Positions 37,509 to 45,753 of a DNA stretch of 59,749 nt are shown here, piece after piece. The notes beneath the pieces are model-generated. The model was not told the DNA's origin and ran no database searches. It worked only from the letters and a program-made list of their open reading frames with translations. Position numbers and translations under genes: made by a program. The stretch is from JBLHLB01 sp047618505 (lineage in GTDB: Bacteria > Planctomycetota > UBA1135 > GCA-002686595): contig JBLHLB010000002.1 of the NCBI GenBank assembly GCA_047618505.1, positions 1 through 59,749 of the forward strand, given 5' to 3'. Position 1 is the stretch's first letter. Every line of letters begins with the position of its first letter.

Positions 37509-38248
37509 AGGGAAGTGTTTGCCGGCGACAGAGGTCCCGTTCGTCCAAGCACCAGTGCCTCCCCGAAGGGAGTTATGTCAGGTGAACCATCCGCGTAGCG
37601 GAAGCGCACTTCCCCCGCCGTCACATCGACGTGACTGGCGGAAACGGTGCAGGCGTCTTCACGCTGCATGCACACGGCTAAAGCGCCGGGCATTGGCTCC
37701 TTGCTGCGGTGAAAGGCCTCATAGTTCTCCCGCCGATTCGCTGCGCTGGATTCCAAACGCCCATAACTCACGCGCCTGTGCTGCTTCGCCAACTCGAAGT
37801 CAACCGAACTCGAAACCAAGGGGGCACGCGGCTCGAACTTGGCGAGCTTCGTCTCATCCCAGCGCAGTCCAAGGGGCGCCCGCCCAGGCTCCAGGACCAA
37901 GAGCGTATAGCCGCGGTAGACTTCATCCCCAGACACGGCTAGCCGTTCGTGCACGCTCTTGCCATCCGTGCAAGAAGCTAAGTCGCGCACCAACAATCCG
38001 CGGGATCGGAAGCCGTCCGGGGGCAGCTGTCCATCGCTCTGCCAGAGGTTGAGCAGGGCTAGGGCCAGGCCATGCTCATTGACTGCAATCCAAGTCCCAC
38101 CGGCGTCCCCATCCGTTGGTGCGATGAGCATAGCACCGCCGATGCTCTGCAGGCGCGGGGGATCTGCGCGCAGGCGAGTCCTGCGCTCATCCCGATTGAA
38201 GAAGAGCTCAAAGCCCCCTTCCTTTTCAAACCAACTCGCTGTGCACAC
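37505..38248 (-). CDS. NRDE family protein (TANGO2-like, possible Ntn hydrolase)
   Basis: This 247-residue protein begins MCTASWF, with the second-position Cys that suggests N-terminal-nucleophile chemistry, and has the family signature FNRDER (Asn18-Arg22). GGTWIAVNEHGLALALLN follows, as usual for NRDE/TANGO2 proteins. The start is GTG at 38248, with AGAGG upstream. The family's biochemical role is unsettled; TANGO2 in animals is tied to lipid and haem handling. Here it sits between acyltransferase genes and a lipid-type fusion, which supports a lipid link by context only. Confidence 0.9.
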   Translation of the reverse strand: MCTASWFEKEGGFELFFNRDERRTRLRADPPRLQSIGGAMLIAPTDGDAGGTWIAVNEHGLALALLNLWQSDGQLPPDGFRSRGLLVRDLASCTDGKSVHERLAVSGDEVYRGYTLLVLEPGRAPLGLRWDETKLAKFEPRAPLVSSSVDFELAKQHRRVSYGRLESSAANRRENYEAFHRSKEPMPGALAVCMQREDACTVSASHVDVTAGEVRFRYADGSPDITPFGEALVLGRTGPLSPANTSL

Positions 38249-38280
38249 GCCCGCTCTACCTCTCGTATTTGACCGGCGGC

Positions 38281-38595
38281 CTAGGCTCGTAGGCCAAAGT
38301 CCGCGCCCATGGATTCAGTGCCTCTGGAATCAACGCCCTGCCCGGTCCGATCCCAGTAGCGCAGGGTCGACGGCGCAACGCCAGACTGCGGTCCCGGTTC
38401 GACGCTTGAATGCCGAACGGACATGGCCATCAGGGCATAGTGGTGAATGGTGTCGCTCAAGACAAATAGCAGTTCACACCCCAGGGAAGATCTCGTCCAA
38501 GCCGAGTCGACCCCTTGGCCTAGGACTTCACACAACGCCTGAATCAGAGCGGGGCACTCGCTGGGGAAGTGGTCAGGCAGGGGGTACTGGAACAT
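38281..38595 (-). CDS. Truncated DinB-like protein
   Basis: This is a 104-residue product whose ATG directly follows the TAA of the acyltransferase gene. SSLGCELLFVLSDTIHHYAL and GVAPSTLRYW resemble the C-terminal two-thirds of DinB-superfamily proteins of the type found next to NRDE genes, including one metal-ligand histidine region. The first 60-70 residues of a usual 160-180 residue protein are missing, including the first metal ligand, so it may be non-functional or a remnant. Family assignment is from memory of the motif and is moderate. Confidence 0.55.
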   Translation of the reverse strand: MFQYPLPDHFPSECPALIQALCEVLGQGVDSAWTRSSLGCELLFVLSDTIHHYALMAMSVRHSSVEPGPQSGVAPSTLRYWDRTGQGVDSRGTESMGADFGLRA

Positions 38596-39354
38596 TTAGG
38601 CGTTCATCGGTTCGAAGTTCCGGGACACAGCTTCCTCAAGCCGTGCAGCCAGGCGCTTCCGGTCAGGGTCCACGAGGCCGTCCTCGCCAAATACAAGGCG
38701 TGCTTTGATCCGTGACAATCCGAGCAGCCCTAGGAAGTGCGAGGGGAATTTCATATCCCCCCACCAGGCCACTTTGTTCGCCGCAGGCGGATCCCCGCCA
38801 GTGGTCTCGTACCTGAGCGCAGCATAGCGAACGGGCAGTTCCAATCGAGCGAAGGGATCCAGTAGTGATGGGCGGAAGGGCAGAACTTCGGCCCCTGAGC
38901 TGCTTGTCCCCTCTGGGAAGACCACCACCATCTGTCCAGCGGCGATGCGCTCCTGCAGCAGGGTCGTCACCCGCAGGAGATCACGATTGCGTTCGCGGTC
39001 CACGAAGATGGTCCCCATCGTGGCTGCCAGAGCACCTAGGATCGGCCAGGAGCGCACCTCGCGCTTGGCCACGAAGGCACATGGCATCACCGACGCGAGG
39101 ACGATCACATCCAGGTAGGAAAGGTGATTCGACACAACCAGGCCCGGCCCACGGGGGATCGGCCCGCGCAGTTCCAGGGACACGCCGAAGAGCCGCAGGA
39201 TCAGACGAGCCCACGAACTGAAGATGTACCCACGCCAGGCCTCAGCACGGCCGAGGAGGCGGGCTGGAATCCAACCCAAGAGCCACAGAAGCTCCGCTCC
39301 CGGCGTCAGGATCCCGAAAACAATCAGGCGCAGGAATCGTCGCAGGTGCCGCAC
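38596..39354 (-). CDS. PlsC-family 1-acylglycerol/lyso-lipid O-acyltransferase, OlsA-like by context
   Basis: This 252-residue membrane-associated acyltransferase has the catalytic box NHLSYLD (His77, Asp82) and VFPEGTSS (146-152). An N-terminal hydrophobic stretch (about 9-35) anchors it. PlsC-type enzymes make phosphatidic acid, but in OlsBA systems the PlsC-like OlsA adds the second acyl chain to lyso-ornithine lipid. The adjacent OlsB-like gene, ending 11 bases upstream, favours the latter; the sequence itself does not decide. Start is GTG at 39354. Confidence 0.9.
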   Translation of the reverse strand: MRHLRRFLRLIVFGILTPGAELLWLLGWIPARLLGRAEAWRGYIFSSWARLILRLFGVSLELRGPIPRGPGLVVSNHLSYLDVIVLASVMPCAFVAKREVRSWPILGALAATMGTIFVDRERNRDLLRVTTLLQERIAAGQMVVVFPEGTSSSGAEVLPFRPSLLDPFARLELPVRYAALRYETTGGDPPAANKVAWWGDMKFPSHFLGLLGLSRIKARLVFGEDGLVDPDRKRLAARLEEAVSRNFEPMNA

Positions 39355-39365
39355 GGCGGATTGCC

Positions 39366-40307
39366 CTAGACCACGCTCGGGGGGCCGTTGCTCACCGAAT
39401 CAGAACTCGAAGAGTTCCCATAGCCGCCCGTCGCATCGTGCTCTGGGATTCCTGAAAAGATCAAGCGGCGCACGCGCATACTCAGGGATTGGCGATCGAA
39501 CAGCACGAGGAAGTCGATGGTCTTAAACTCGCGGTCGATGGCGGCCGAACTGCAAACCATGGCGCCAAAGCGCAGGTAGCTTGCGAAGAGAGTCGGCACC
39601 TTCGGGGCGGGCTCTTCAACAAGCGCCTGCCCTGCGTCTCCACAGGCGAGAGCTTCCCAGGGCTCCACGTGGATGTCCTCGCGCATGTGCCCCTTGCGTA
39701 CGAGAAAGCGTTCGAACGCTCGACCTTCAGCCTTGTCCTGGGAGGTCAATGAACAGCATCCAAAGAAGTAGCGGCGCTTGGTCCATTGCGCATAGGCAGC
39801 CAATCCGCGCCACAGGGCGAACAACGCGTGCCCGTTCCGATCCGCCGGCGCCACACAGGCACGCCCCAACTCCACCGACTGGTTGATCACATCCGGGGGC
39901 AGGGTGGAGAGGTCGTACTCCTGGGCGCAGTAGAGCCCCAAACCGTCTGCTTTCTCAGAAGCCAGCTGCAACCGGTAGGTCCCCACTAAGCGACCGGTGA
40001 GGGTCTCTTCCACCATGAGATGGTCGCACACCATATCGAATGCGTCCAAGTCCAAGCCCAGGCCATAGGACGCCTGCAGGCCCTCGTTCATCTCAAGGTT
40101 GAACACCTCGAAGCGCAGGCGAAGAACGCGCTCCAGGTCCCCTGCGTTCCCAGCAAAACGCACGCGGTAACGACCCTCAAGGAGCTCCGCTAGGGGACGA
40201 CCACGGTACCCACTCAGGCTTTCGCGCACCCCTTCCAATTCAGTGGAAGGAGCACTCTCAAGGGAAGCCGACTCGGAATTGGGGGCAGAGTGTTCTCTAA
40301 GACTCAT
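39366..40307 (-). CDS. OlsB-like N-acyltransferase (GNAT-type, lyso-ornithine lipid synthase family)
   Basis: This 313-residue protein has a GNAT-like fold with LRLRFEVFNLEMN, DAFDMVCDHLMV, ELGRACVAPADRNG and, near the end, TLFASYLRFGAMVCSSAAIDREFKTIDFLVL. This arrangement is characteristic of the ornithine-ACP N-acyltransferase/hemolysin-like acyltransferase family. OlsB moves a 3-hydroxyacyl chain from ACP to the ornithine amine. A Ser/Glu-rich 40-residue N-terminus and a Ser/Gly-rich C-terminus extend it. The specific acceptor amino acid is unproven. It is the first gene of the lipid-related string. Confidence 0.85.
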   Translation of the reverse strand: MSLREHSAPNSESASLESAPSTELEGVRESLSGYRGRPLAELLEGRYRVRFAGNAGDLERVLRLRFEVFNLEMNEGLQASYGLGLDLDAFDMVCDHLMVEETLTGRLVGTYRLQLASEKADGLGLYCAQEYDLSTLPPDVINQSVELGRACVAPADRNGHALFALWRGLAAYAQWTKRRYFFGCCSLTSQDKAEGRAFERFLVRKGHMREDIHVEPWEALACGDAGQALVEEPAPKVPTLFASYLRFGAMVCSSAAIDREFKTIDFLVLFDRQSLSMRVRRLIFSGIPEHDATGGYGNSSSSDSVSNGPPSVV

Positions 40308-40470
40308 GACGGGAAAACCAAGGAATCCGGAGCCTACGGAAACAACCGTGGCCGTGCGACCGGAAATATACCTGGGGTCACTTGCCCTCCGGATTGTTCA
40401 CTTGTTCGGATCCGTCTCTGGGACATTTCGCCTAGCCAACGAATGATTTCCACCAACTCAAGGCGTTCTA

Positions 40471-40500
40471 GGGCACGCCTGGGGCACGCCTGGGGCACCA
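40471..40500. repeat. 11-base tandem repeat GGGCACGCCTG
   Basis: Two full copies plus a partial third lie between the deacetylase stop and the olsB-like start. AGGCG / CGCCT pairings around them could form a terminator-like structure for the polysaccharide operon. Confidence 0.7.
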
Positions 40501-40525
40501 CCTCCCTGCGTGCAGGCGGCACACC

Positions 40526-41374
40526 TTAGCTCAAGTGCCCGGACTCCCTCAGAACCTCCGCCATGGTTCCAAATCGGAAGCGTTCCAGCAGACGCTCCAT
40601 TCGCGGCAGGGTCCGTTTCAGCCCGACATAGTGGCGGAATCGTTTCAGAAGCGGCGCCGGCTGCCGTGGCTGTTTGGGGTCAAACTCCCAGGGGTGCAGA
40701 TAGATCGAAGCATGGCGCCCTTTCTTTTCGAGTGACGAGAGGGCCGCACGTGTCACCACGCCGGGCAGCAGACGGAAGTATCCTCCACCCCCCATGGGAA
40801 GGTTCCGGCCCCGGAAGGGGTAGGTGGCCACGGGGAATTCGACGATGCTCCCGGCTGCCGTTTTGATGGTCGAGATATCCGGCTCGAAGTCTGGGATGCC
40901 GTAGGTTGGATGCCGCACGGGATGAATGCTCGAGTCGTAGGCGTATCCACGCTTAATTAGAATATCCACGGCCCAGAAAGTCTCTCGCGTCAGGGTAAAG
41001 GTCGACGCGCGGAAGCCCTTAGGACTTGGCGCGCCGGCCGCCACAAGAACTTCTTCCGTCTTAGCTAAGTCCTTATCTAGGCCTTCAGGCCCTAGGTCCC
41101 CGAGGAAAAGGTGACGATACCCGTGGCTAGCCACTTCATGTCCGCCGTCGACACAACGGCGGACAAGATCCGGACGACGCTCAGCCACCCAACCAAGGAA
41201 GAAGAAGGTCGCCTTCGAGTCGTGGCGATCCAGGGCACCCAGGATCGCATCCATCCCGATGTCCAGTCGAGAGGGAGTCTCATCCCAATCCGATTCTTCA
41301 AAGCGGTGGCGCAAGTTTGCCACCTGGAAGAATTCCTCCACGTCGAAACTGAGGGCATGCAGGGGACGCGTCAT
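40526..41374 (-). CDS. Polysaccharide deacetylase of exosortase-A-type loci (NodB domain)
   Basis: This 282-residue carbohydrate esterase opens HALSFDVEEFFQV (catalytic Asp11), and the metal ligands are in GHEVASHGYRH (His84, His88). The C-terminal segment, with YLHPWEFDP and RFRHYVGLKRTLPRMERLL, is typical of the deacetylase family found in PEP-CTERM/exosortase polysaccharide clusters. It probably removes acetyl groups from the growing or exported polysaccharide. No signal peptide is seen. It overlaps the upstream glycosyltransferase gene by 4 bases (ATGA). Confidence 0.93.
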   Translation of the reverse strand: MTRPLHALSFDVEEFFQVANLRHRFEESDWDETPSRLDIGMDAILGALDRHDSKATFFFLGWVAERRPDLVRRCVDGGHEVASHGYRHLFLGDLGPEGLDKDLAKTEEVLVAAGAPSPKGFRASTFTLTRETFWAVDILIKRGYAYDSSIHPVRHPTYGIPDFEPDISTIKTAAGSIVEFPVATYPFRGRNLPMGGGGYFRLLPGVVTRAALSSLEKKGRHASIYLHPWEFDPKQPRQPAPLLKRFRHYVGLKRTLPRMERLLERFRFGTMAEVLRESGHLS

Positions 41375-42621
41375 TGTTTGAATTGCCCTACCTGAGCTCT
41401 CTCTTGTTGGAGTTCTTGTGCCATGGCGCAGACCCTACGGGCGTTGCCCTCCCAGGTCATATCGCCCTCGATGATTGTCCGGCGCGCTGCCCGGCCTAAG
41501 CGTGCCCTCAAATCCCCGTCCGCGCTCAACTTCAGGATTGCCTGGCCGAAGGCATCGCCGTCGTCAGGTGCGACCAGGAGAGCATCGCGATCATCGACCA
41601 AGACCTCCCGTAGATTGGGTTGATCCGGCGCGATCGTCGGCAGGCTCGCAGCCATGTACTCGTGTAATTTCAGCGGCGAAGCGTAGGGATTGATCGCCGG
41701 AACCAACGCCAGATCAAAGGCTGGCAGAAGGCCCGGAATCGCATGGTGCGGGCGGCGCCCCGCAAAGGTCAAGCGGTCGCGCACCCCTAGCTTCAAGGCG
41801 TGTTGTTCTAGCTCCTCGTGGGCCGGACCCTCCCCGATCAAGACCAACCTTGCCCGCTCCAGAGAAGGTTCCAGCAGAGCATTTAGAGCTAAGTCCAGTC
41901 GGTGCCAGGGACGGTAATAGCCCGTGAATCCAAGCACGACCTCACCGTCTTCCTCCGGCGGCAAGCCGAGGGAGCGACGAGCCTCGGCGCGCACTTGGGC
42001 GCGATCGCCGTACTCGTATAGATCCAAGTCAACGCCGTTGGGGGTCACGAGCAGGCGCTCACGCTCGACACCAAGTTCCACCAGCATGTCCCCAAGGACA
42101 GCGGTGACGACGCAAACGCGGTCCGCACTTCGGAAAATCCAACTCTCCAATTTGCTCGCAAACTTCGGAAAAGAAAGGCCGCGCGTCCTGGAGAGCTCAT
42201 CCACCATGGGCGAGTTCACCTCGAGGATCAGCGGCCGTTGGGTGCGCTTGGAAGCCAGTACGCCCGCGGCGTTCCCAAAGGCGTAGCGTTCGTAAATGAA
42301 GTCCGGTTCGAAGCGCGCCGCCTCCCCGACGAGCCTTCGGCGCGCGATCCCGTTGTAGCCGTATTCGGCTAGTTCACGGGCAAAGCGCGGCAACCGCGTC
42401 ACCCAACCCCAACGTTCGCGGCCGGAAGATCCATCTGAAGTGGACGCGGCGTCCTGACCCTCGGCGCCCTGACTTTCAGATTCCGGTGCCCTCGTGCCGT
42501 GCTTCACCAGGCCGACCTCCCAAACTTCATGTCCAAGGCTTTCGAATGCACGCAGGAGCGAACGCACGTGCACGGCCTGCCCATCTTCTGCCTGGGTGCG
42601 ATGGTGGTAGAGAACTCTCAT
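41371..42621 (-). CDS. GT4 family glycosyltransferase
   Basis: This 416-residue GT-B enzyme has an N-terminal acceptor domain with the glycine-poor opening MRVLYHHRTQAEDGQAVHVR and a C-terminal donor domain with VTPNGVDLDLY, GEGPAHEELE and the EX7E-like SPLKLHEYMAASLP. The opening resembles the glycosyltransferases of exosortase-A loci. A Ser/Glu-rich insertion lies at about 44-70. It probably adds one sugar to the lipid-linked repeat unit at the cytoplasmic face. It overlaps the preceding gene by one base (TGATG). Confidence 0.9.
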   Translation of the reverse strand: MRVLYHHRTQAEDGQAVHVRSLLRAFESLGHEVWEVGLVKHGTRAPESESQGAEGQDAASTSDGSSGRERWGWVTRLPRFARELAEYGYNGIARRRLVGEAARFEPDFIYERYAFGNAAGVLASKRTQRPLILEVNSPMVDELSRTRGLSFPKFASKLESWIFRSADRVCVVTAVLGDMLVELGVERERLLVTPNGVDLDLYEYGDRAQVRAEARRSLGLPPEEDGEVVLGFTGYYRPWHRLDLALNALLEPSLERARLVLIGEGPAHEELEQHALKLGVRDRLTFAGRRPHHAIPGLLPAFDLALVPAINPYASPLKLHEYMAASLPTIAPDQPNLREVLVDDRDALLVAPDDGDAFGQAILKLSADGDLRARLGRAARRTIIEGDMTWEGNARRVCAMAQELQQERAQVGQFKQ

Positions 42622-43793
42622 CAGGCAGAGTTCCCATCAATCGCAGCCTGAAGGCAAGACTCGAGGGAGCGGAAACTCGCATCCCAGGTCAAGGGCTCCA
42701 CCAGGGCTCGCATCTCTTCCGATGTGGGAGGGTCCTCGAGCACTGCGGCGATCTTTGCCCCCACGGCATCGGCGTCGTGACTAGTCACGAGCAGTCGTTT
42801 CTCGAATCCGGGCAGGAGCTCGGCTGTCCCACCTGCACTGGTCGCCACCACCGGCGTACCGCAGGCCAGTGCTTCCAATACTACGTTCGGACGACCTTCG
42901 CGTGAACTTGTCAGGAGCAGGAGATCTGCGGCGGCCACAAGCCTGGCCAACTCGCTCGGGGGCAACTCGCCCAGCACCCGTATGCGCTGGCGTTCACCGC
43001 TCCTGGCAACGACCGCCTTGAGTTCGTCCTGTAACTCGCCGCGACCAACGAAGAGCAGCAACGCGTCCTGGGGCGCACCGGCGAGGAAACCCGACAGGGC
43101 CAGCAGCGGATTCTTGCGCGGAATCAAGTGCCCTACAACGACGACCAATTTGGCCGCTGAATTGATGCCATAGCCTCCGCGAATGGACTGAAGCTCTGGG
43201 GCGGACAGGGGCTGAAAAACCCCCAGGTCCACGCCGTTTGGAACAAGCACGCCGCAGCCAGTGCGCCCACCAAGGCGGTCCATGGCATTCACCAGGTCCT
43301 GGGATACGGCACTCCAGTTCCCGGCGCTGCGCAGGCCCTTCTCCAGGAGATCGCCAAGCCCCGCTTCCCCGGCAACCTGCAGGACATCCGAGCCGCGGCC
43401 ATTGATCACGACGGGCAGACCTGCTGCACGTAGCTTCCTGGCGGCGGCGGCCGCTGGCCAGGCGTAATCCAGCACAACCACATCCGGTCGGGATCTCCTC
43501 AAGACCCTGCGAACCCCAGCCCGCGCGAAACGCGACGGATTGGATCGATGGCACCCCGGAATATGCAGGTACCGCGGACGCTCCACAGAGATCCCCTCCC
43601 GCTCTTCCCGGGCAGGCATGGCGCGCATCGCAGCATAGCTACCGCCCAGAGGCCAGGGCGCACGCGGCAGGGGCTGCACAACTCTGACGCTGTGACCGCG
43701 GGTCTGCATCCCAACCCAACGACGCTCCGCAAACACTCCTTCGAAGGGCCGGGGAGGTCCCGGATAGAGGGAAGTCAGAACCGTAATATTCAC
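42621..43793 (-). CDS. GT4 family glycosyltransferase
   Basis: This 390-residue GT-B enzyme starts at GTG 43793 (VNITVLTSLYPGPPRPFEG). That start gives a 4-base GTGA overlap with the amidotransferase stop, with GAGG upstream. The longer ATG start at 43853 adds an unconserved Arg/Ala-rich segment. PGPPRPFEGVFAERR is typical of GT4 enzymes acting early in polysaccharide assembly, and the donor site has VPNGVDLGVF, VVGHLIPRKNP and EALACGTPVVAT. Donor and acceptor are unknown. Confidence 0.91.
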   Translation of the reverse strand: MNITVLTSLYPGPPRPFEGVFAERRWVGMQTRGHSVRVVQPLPRAPWPLGGSYAAMRAMPAREEREGISVERPRYLHIPGCHRSNPSRFARAGVRRVLRRSRPDVVVLDYAWPAAAAARKLRAAGLPVVINGRGSDVLQVAGEAGLGDLLEKGLRSAGNWSAVSQDLVNAMDRLGGRTGCGVLVPNGVDLGVFQPLSAPELQSIRGGYGINSAAKLVVVVGHLIPRKNPLLALSGFLAGAPQDALLLFVGRGELQDELKAVVARSGERQRIRVLGELPPSELARLVAAADLLLLTSSREGRPNVVLEALACGTPVVATSAGGTAELLPGFEKRLLVTSHDADAVGAKIAAVLEDPPTSEEMRALVEPLTWDASFRSLESCLQAAIDGNSA

Positions 43794-45676
43794 GCCACTA
43801 AGCCTCGCACTCCGTGGCGCCGACGCCAGGCGTCCAGCACGATCAGACTCCACAGCAAGCGCCCGTGGTCGCGCCCACCGGAGATGTGTTCGCTGAATAC
43901 GCGACGTAGGCTCGTGCGATCAAACCAATCTGCGGGGAGCTCCTCCACGGCTGTGCGCGCAGCGGAGCGCATGGGGCCGCGCAACCACGCCGCAAGGGGC
44001 GTGTCAAAGCCGCGCTTCGTGCCGTCCAGGACTTCGCCGGGGAGACGCCCGCGCAGGGACTCGCGGAAGGCGTGCTTGCCGCGGCCGGCGCGCACCTTTT
44101 GATTTGCCGGGAGATTCGCGAAGCGACCAACGAAGCGATGATCGAGGATCGGCACGCGCACCTCTAGGGAAACCGCCATCGAAGCGCGATCGACCTTGGC
44201 AAGGATCTGATCTGGCAGATAGGTGTGAAAGTCCGCGTACTGGGCACGGTACAGCGAGCCCACCCCCCGCGGACGATCATAGGCCTGGACGAATTCCTCG
44301 AAGGGGTCATGGGAAGCCAGGTGCCGTGCCAACTCCGGATTGAGAATGGCGAGGGCGTCTTCACGTTGAAGCATGGCCACACTTCGGAAGTATGCCCGTG
44401 CGGGATCATCCCCCACATTCGTCAAGAAGGTCTTCCCGCGCAGGAAGCGCGGCGCCCAATCAAGCTTCGGATAGATGCTCCCCAGGGCGCGCGCCAATCC
44501 GCGCCCCGGCGTTCCAATAAGGGAGCGCAAACGATTCTCCGCCACATCGTGAACGTAGCGTCGATAGCCTCCAAAAGTCTCATCGCCGCCGTCGCCCGAG
44601 AGCGCAACGGTGACGTGCTCGCGCGCCATCTTGGAAACCAACCAAGTCGGCAGGGTCGAAGGATCGGCCAGGGGTTCGTCATAGAACCACGGCAGCACGT
44701 CCAGCGCCACCTGGGGGTCTGCTTCGAGGATCTGGGTGTGGTGCGTCAGCCCCAGGCGCTCGGCCGTGGCCTTAGCGATCTCGAGTTCATCGTGACTCCG
44801 CTCTTGAAACCCCACAGAGCAGACCACCGGTGGCACGCCCAGGGCTGCCTTCATGCTCGTTACAACGGCAGTACTGTCGACCCCGCCGGACAGGAACGCC
44901 CCCAGGGGAACGTCAGAAATCAGGCGATCGGAAACGCAACGGTCCAACCACTCGAGGATTTCCTCAGAGTCAGCAGGCTCACGCTCCCCCTCCAAAGGCA
45001 GGTCCCAATAGCGTTCGATCTGAACGTCCTGGCCCGGCGACCAAGTCAGCCGGCAGCCCGGAGACAGTCGTTGGATACCAGCCCAGGCGGAATCAGGACC
45101 GCCCACGTAGCCGCGCACCAGGTAATCCAAGAGCTTCTCTTGGCGCATTTCTCGATTCGTCCACTCCAGGGCCAGGAGCTCCTTCGCCTCACTGCCAAAA
45201 GCTATGCCCTCGCTGGACTGCATCCAGTAGAGCGGCTTGATCCCAAGGCGGTCACGGGCGATCAGGAGTCGGTTGGCGCCCCCCCGTCGATCGATGATCG
45301 CAAAGGCAAACATGCCCACGAGGTCGTCCACCAGGTCCGCGCCCTTTTCCTCATAGAGATGCACCAGGACCTCGGTATCGGAGGCCGTCCGAAAGACATG
45401 CCCCTTTTCTTCGAGGCCACGGCGCAACTCGCGGTGATTGTAGATCTCACCATTCAATACCACCCAAACGTCGTCCGTCTCGTTGGCCAAGGGCTGGTGT
45501 CCACCCTTGAGGTCAATAATAGACAGACGCCGGAACCCAAGTCCGAAGGGACCGTCGGTGTGGAAGCCTTCGTCGTCGGGGCCACGGTGGACGATGGAAT
45601 CCGTCATGCGCTTCAGAAGCGCAACCTCGGGCGTGCGCCCGGGGTCGTTATAGGCAATGCCAGCTAGGCCGCACAT
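43790..45676 (-). CDS. Asparagine-synthase-like amidotransferase of exosortase-A-type loci
   Basis: This 628-residue protein has a class II glutamine amidotransferase domain (Cys2; RGPDDEG at 31-37; NGEIYNH) and an ATP-pyrophosphatase synthetase domain with SGGVDST (263-269). Length and architecture match asparagine synthase B and the subgroup encoded in PEP-CTERM polysaccharide clusters, whose substrate is probably a sugar acid rather than aspartate. It would amidate a uronic acid, for which UDP-glucuronate-handling enzymes are encoded nearby; that link is inference. The start is ATG 45676, and the gap to the ligase gene is 73 bases. Confidence 0.93.
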   Translation of the reverse strand: MCGLAGIAYNDPGRTPEVALLKRMTDSIVHRGPDDEGFHTDGPFGLGFRRLSIIDLKGGHQPLANETDDVWVVLNGEIYNHRELRRGLEEKGHVFRTASDTEVLVHLYEEKGADLVDDLVGMFAFAIIDRRGGANRLLIARDRLGIKPLYWMQSSEGIAFGSEAKELLALEWTNREMRQEKLLDYLVRGYVGGPDSAWAGIQRLSPGCRLTWSPGQDVQIERYWDLPLEGEREPADSEEILEWLDRCVSDRLISDVPLGAFLSGGVDSTAVVTSMKAALGVPPVVCSVGFQERSHDELEIAKATAERLGLTHHTQILEADPQVALDVLPWFYDEPLADPSTLPTWLVSKMAREHVTVALSGDGGDETFGGYRRYVHDVAENRLRSLIGTPGRGLARALGSIYPKLDWAPRFLRGKTFLTNVGDDPARAYFRSVAMLQREDALAILNPELARHLASHDPFEEFVQAYDRPRGVGSLYRAQYADFHTYLPDQILAKVDRASMAVSLEVRVPILDHRFVGRFANLPANQKVRAGRGKHAFRESLRGRLPGEVLDGTKRGFDTPLAAWLRGPMRSAARTAVEELPADWFDRTSLRRVFSEHISGGRDHGRLLWSLIVLDAWRRRHGVRGLVA

Positions 45677-45739
45677 GGTGTTAGATTCAGCATCTGGTTG
45701 GATTCAGCGTCGGTGCTCGGTTCAACCGCAAAGGAAGAC

Positions 45740-45753
45740 CAACGGACTGCTAG
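45740..45753. repeat. 14-base terminal match to the CTAG inverted-repeat family
   Basis: CAACGGACTGCTAG is identical to the right end of element B. No matching left end lies nearby, so it is a fragment or a degenerated copy. The TAG complementary to its end is the stop codon of the O-ligase gene. Confidence 0.6.

Noticed and set aside
44225..45667. 480-residue plus-strand open frame
   Set aside because: It lies entirely antisense to the asparagine-synthase-like gene and shows no protein family features.
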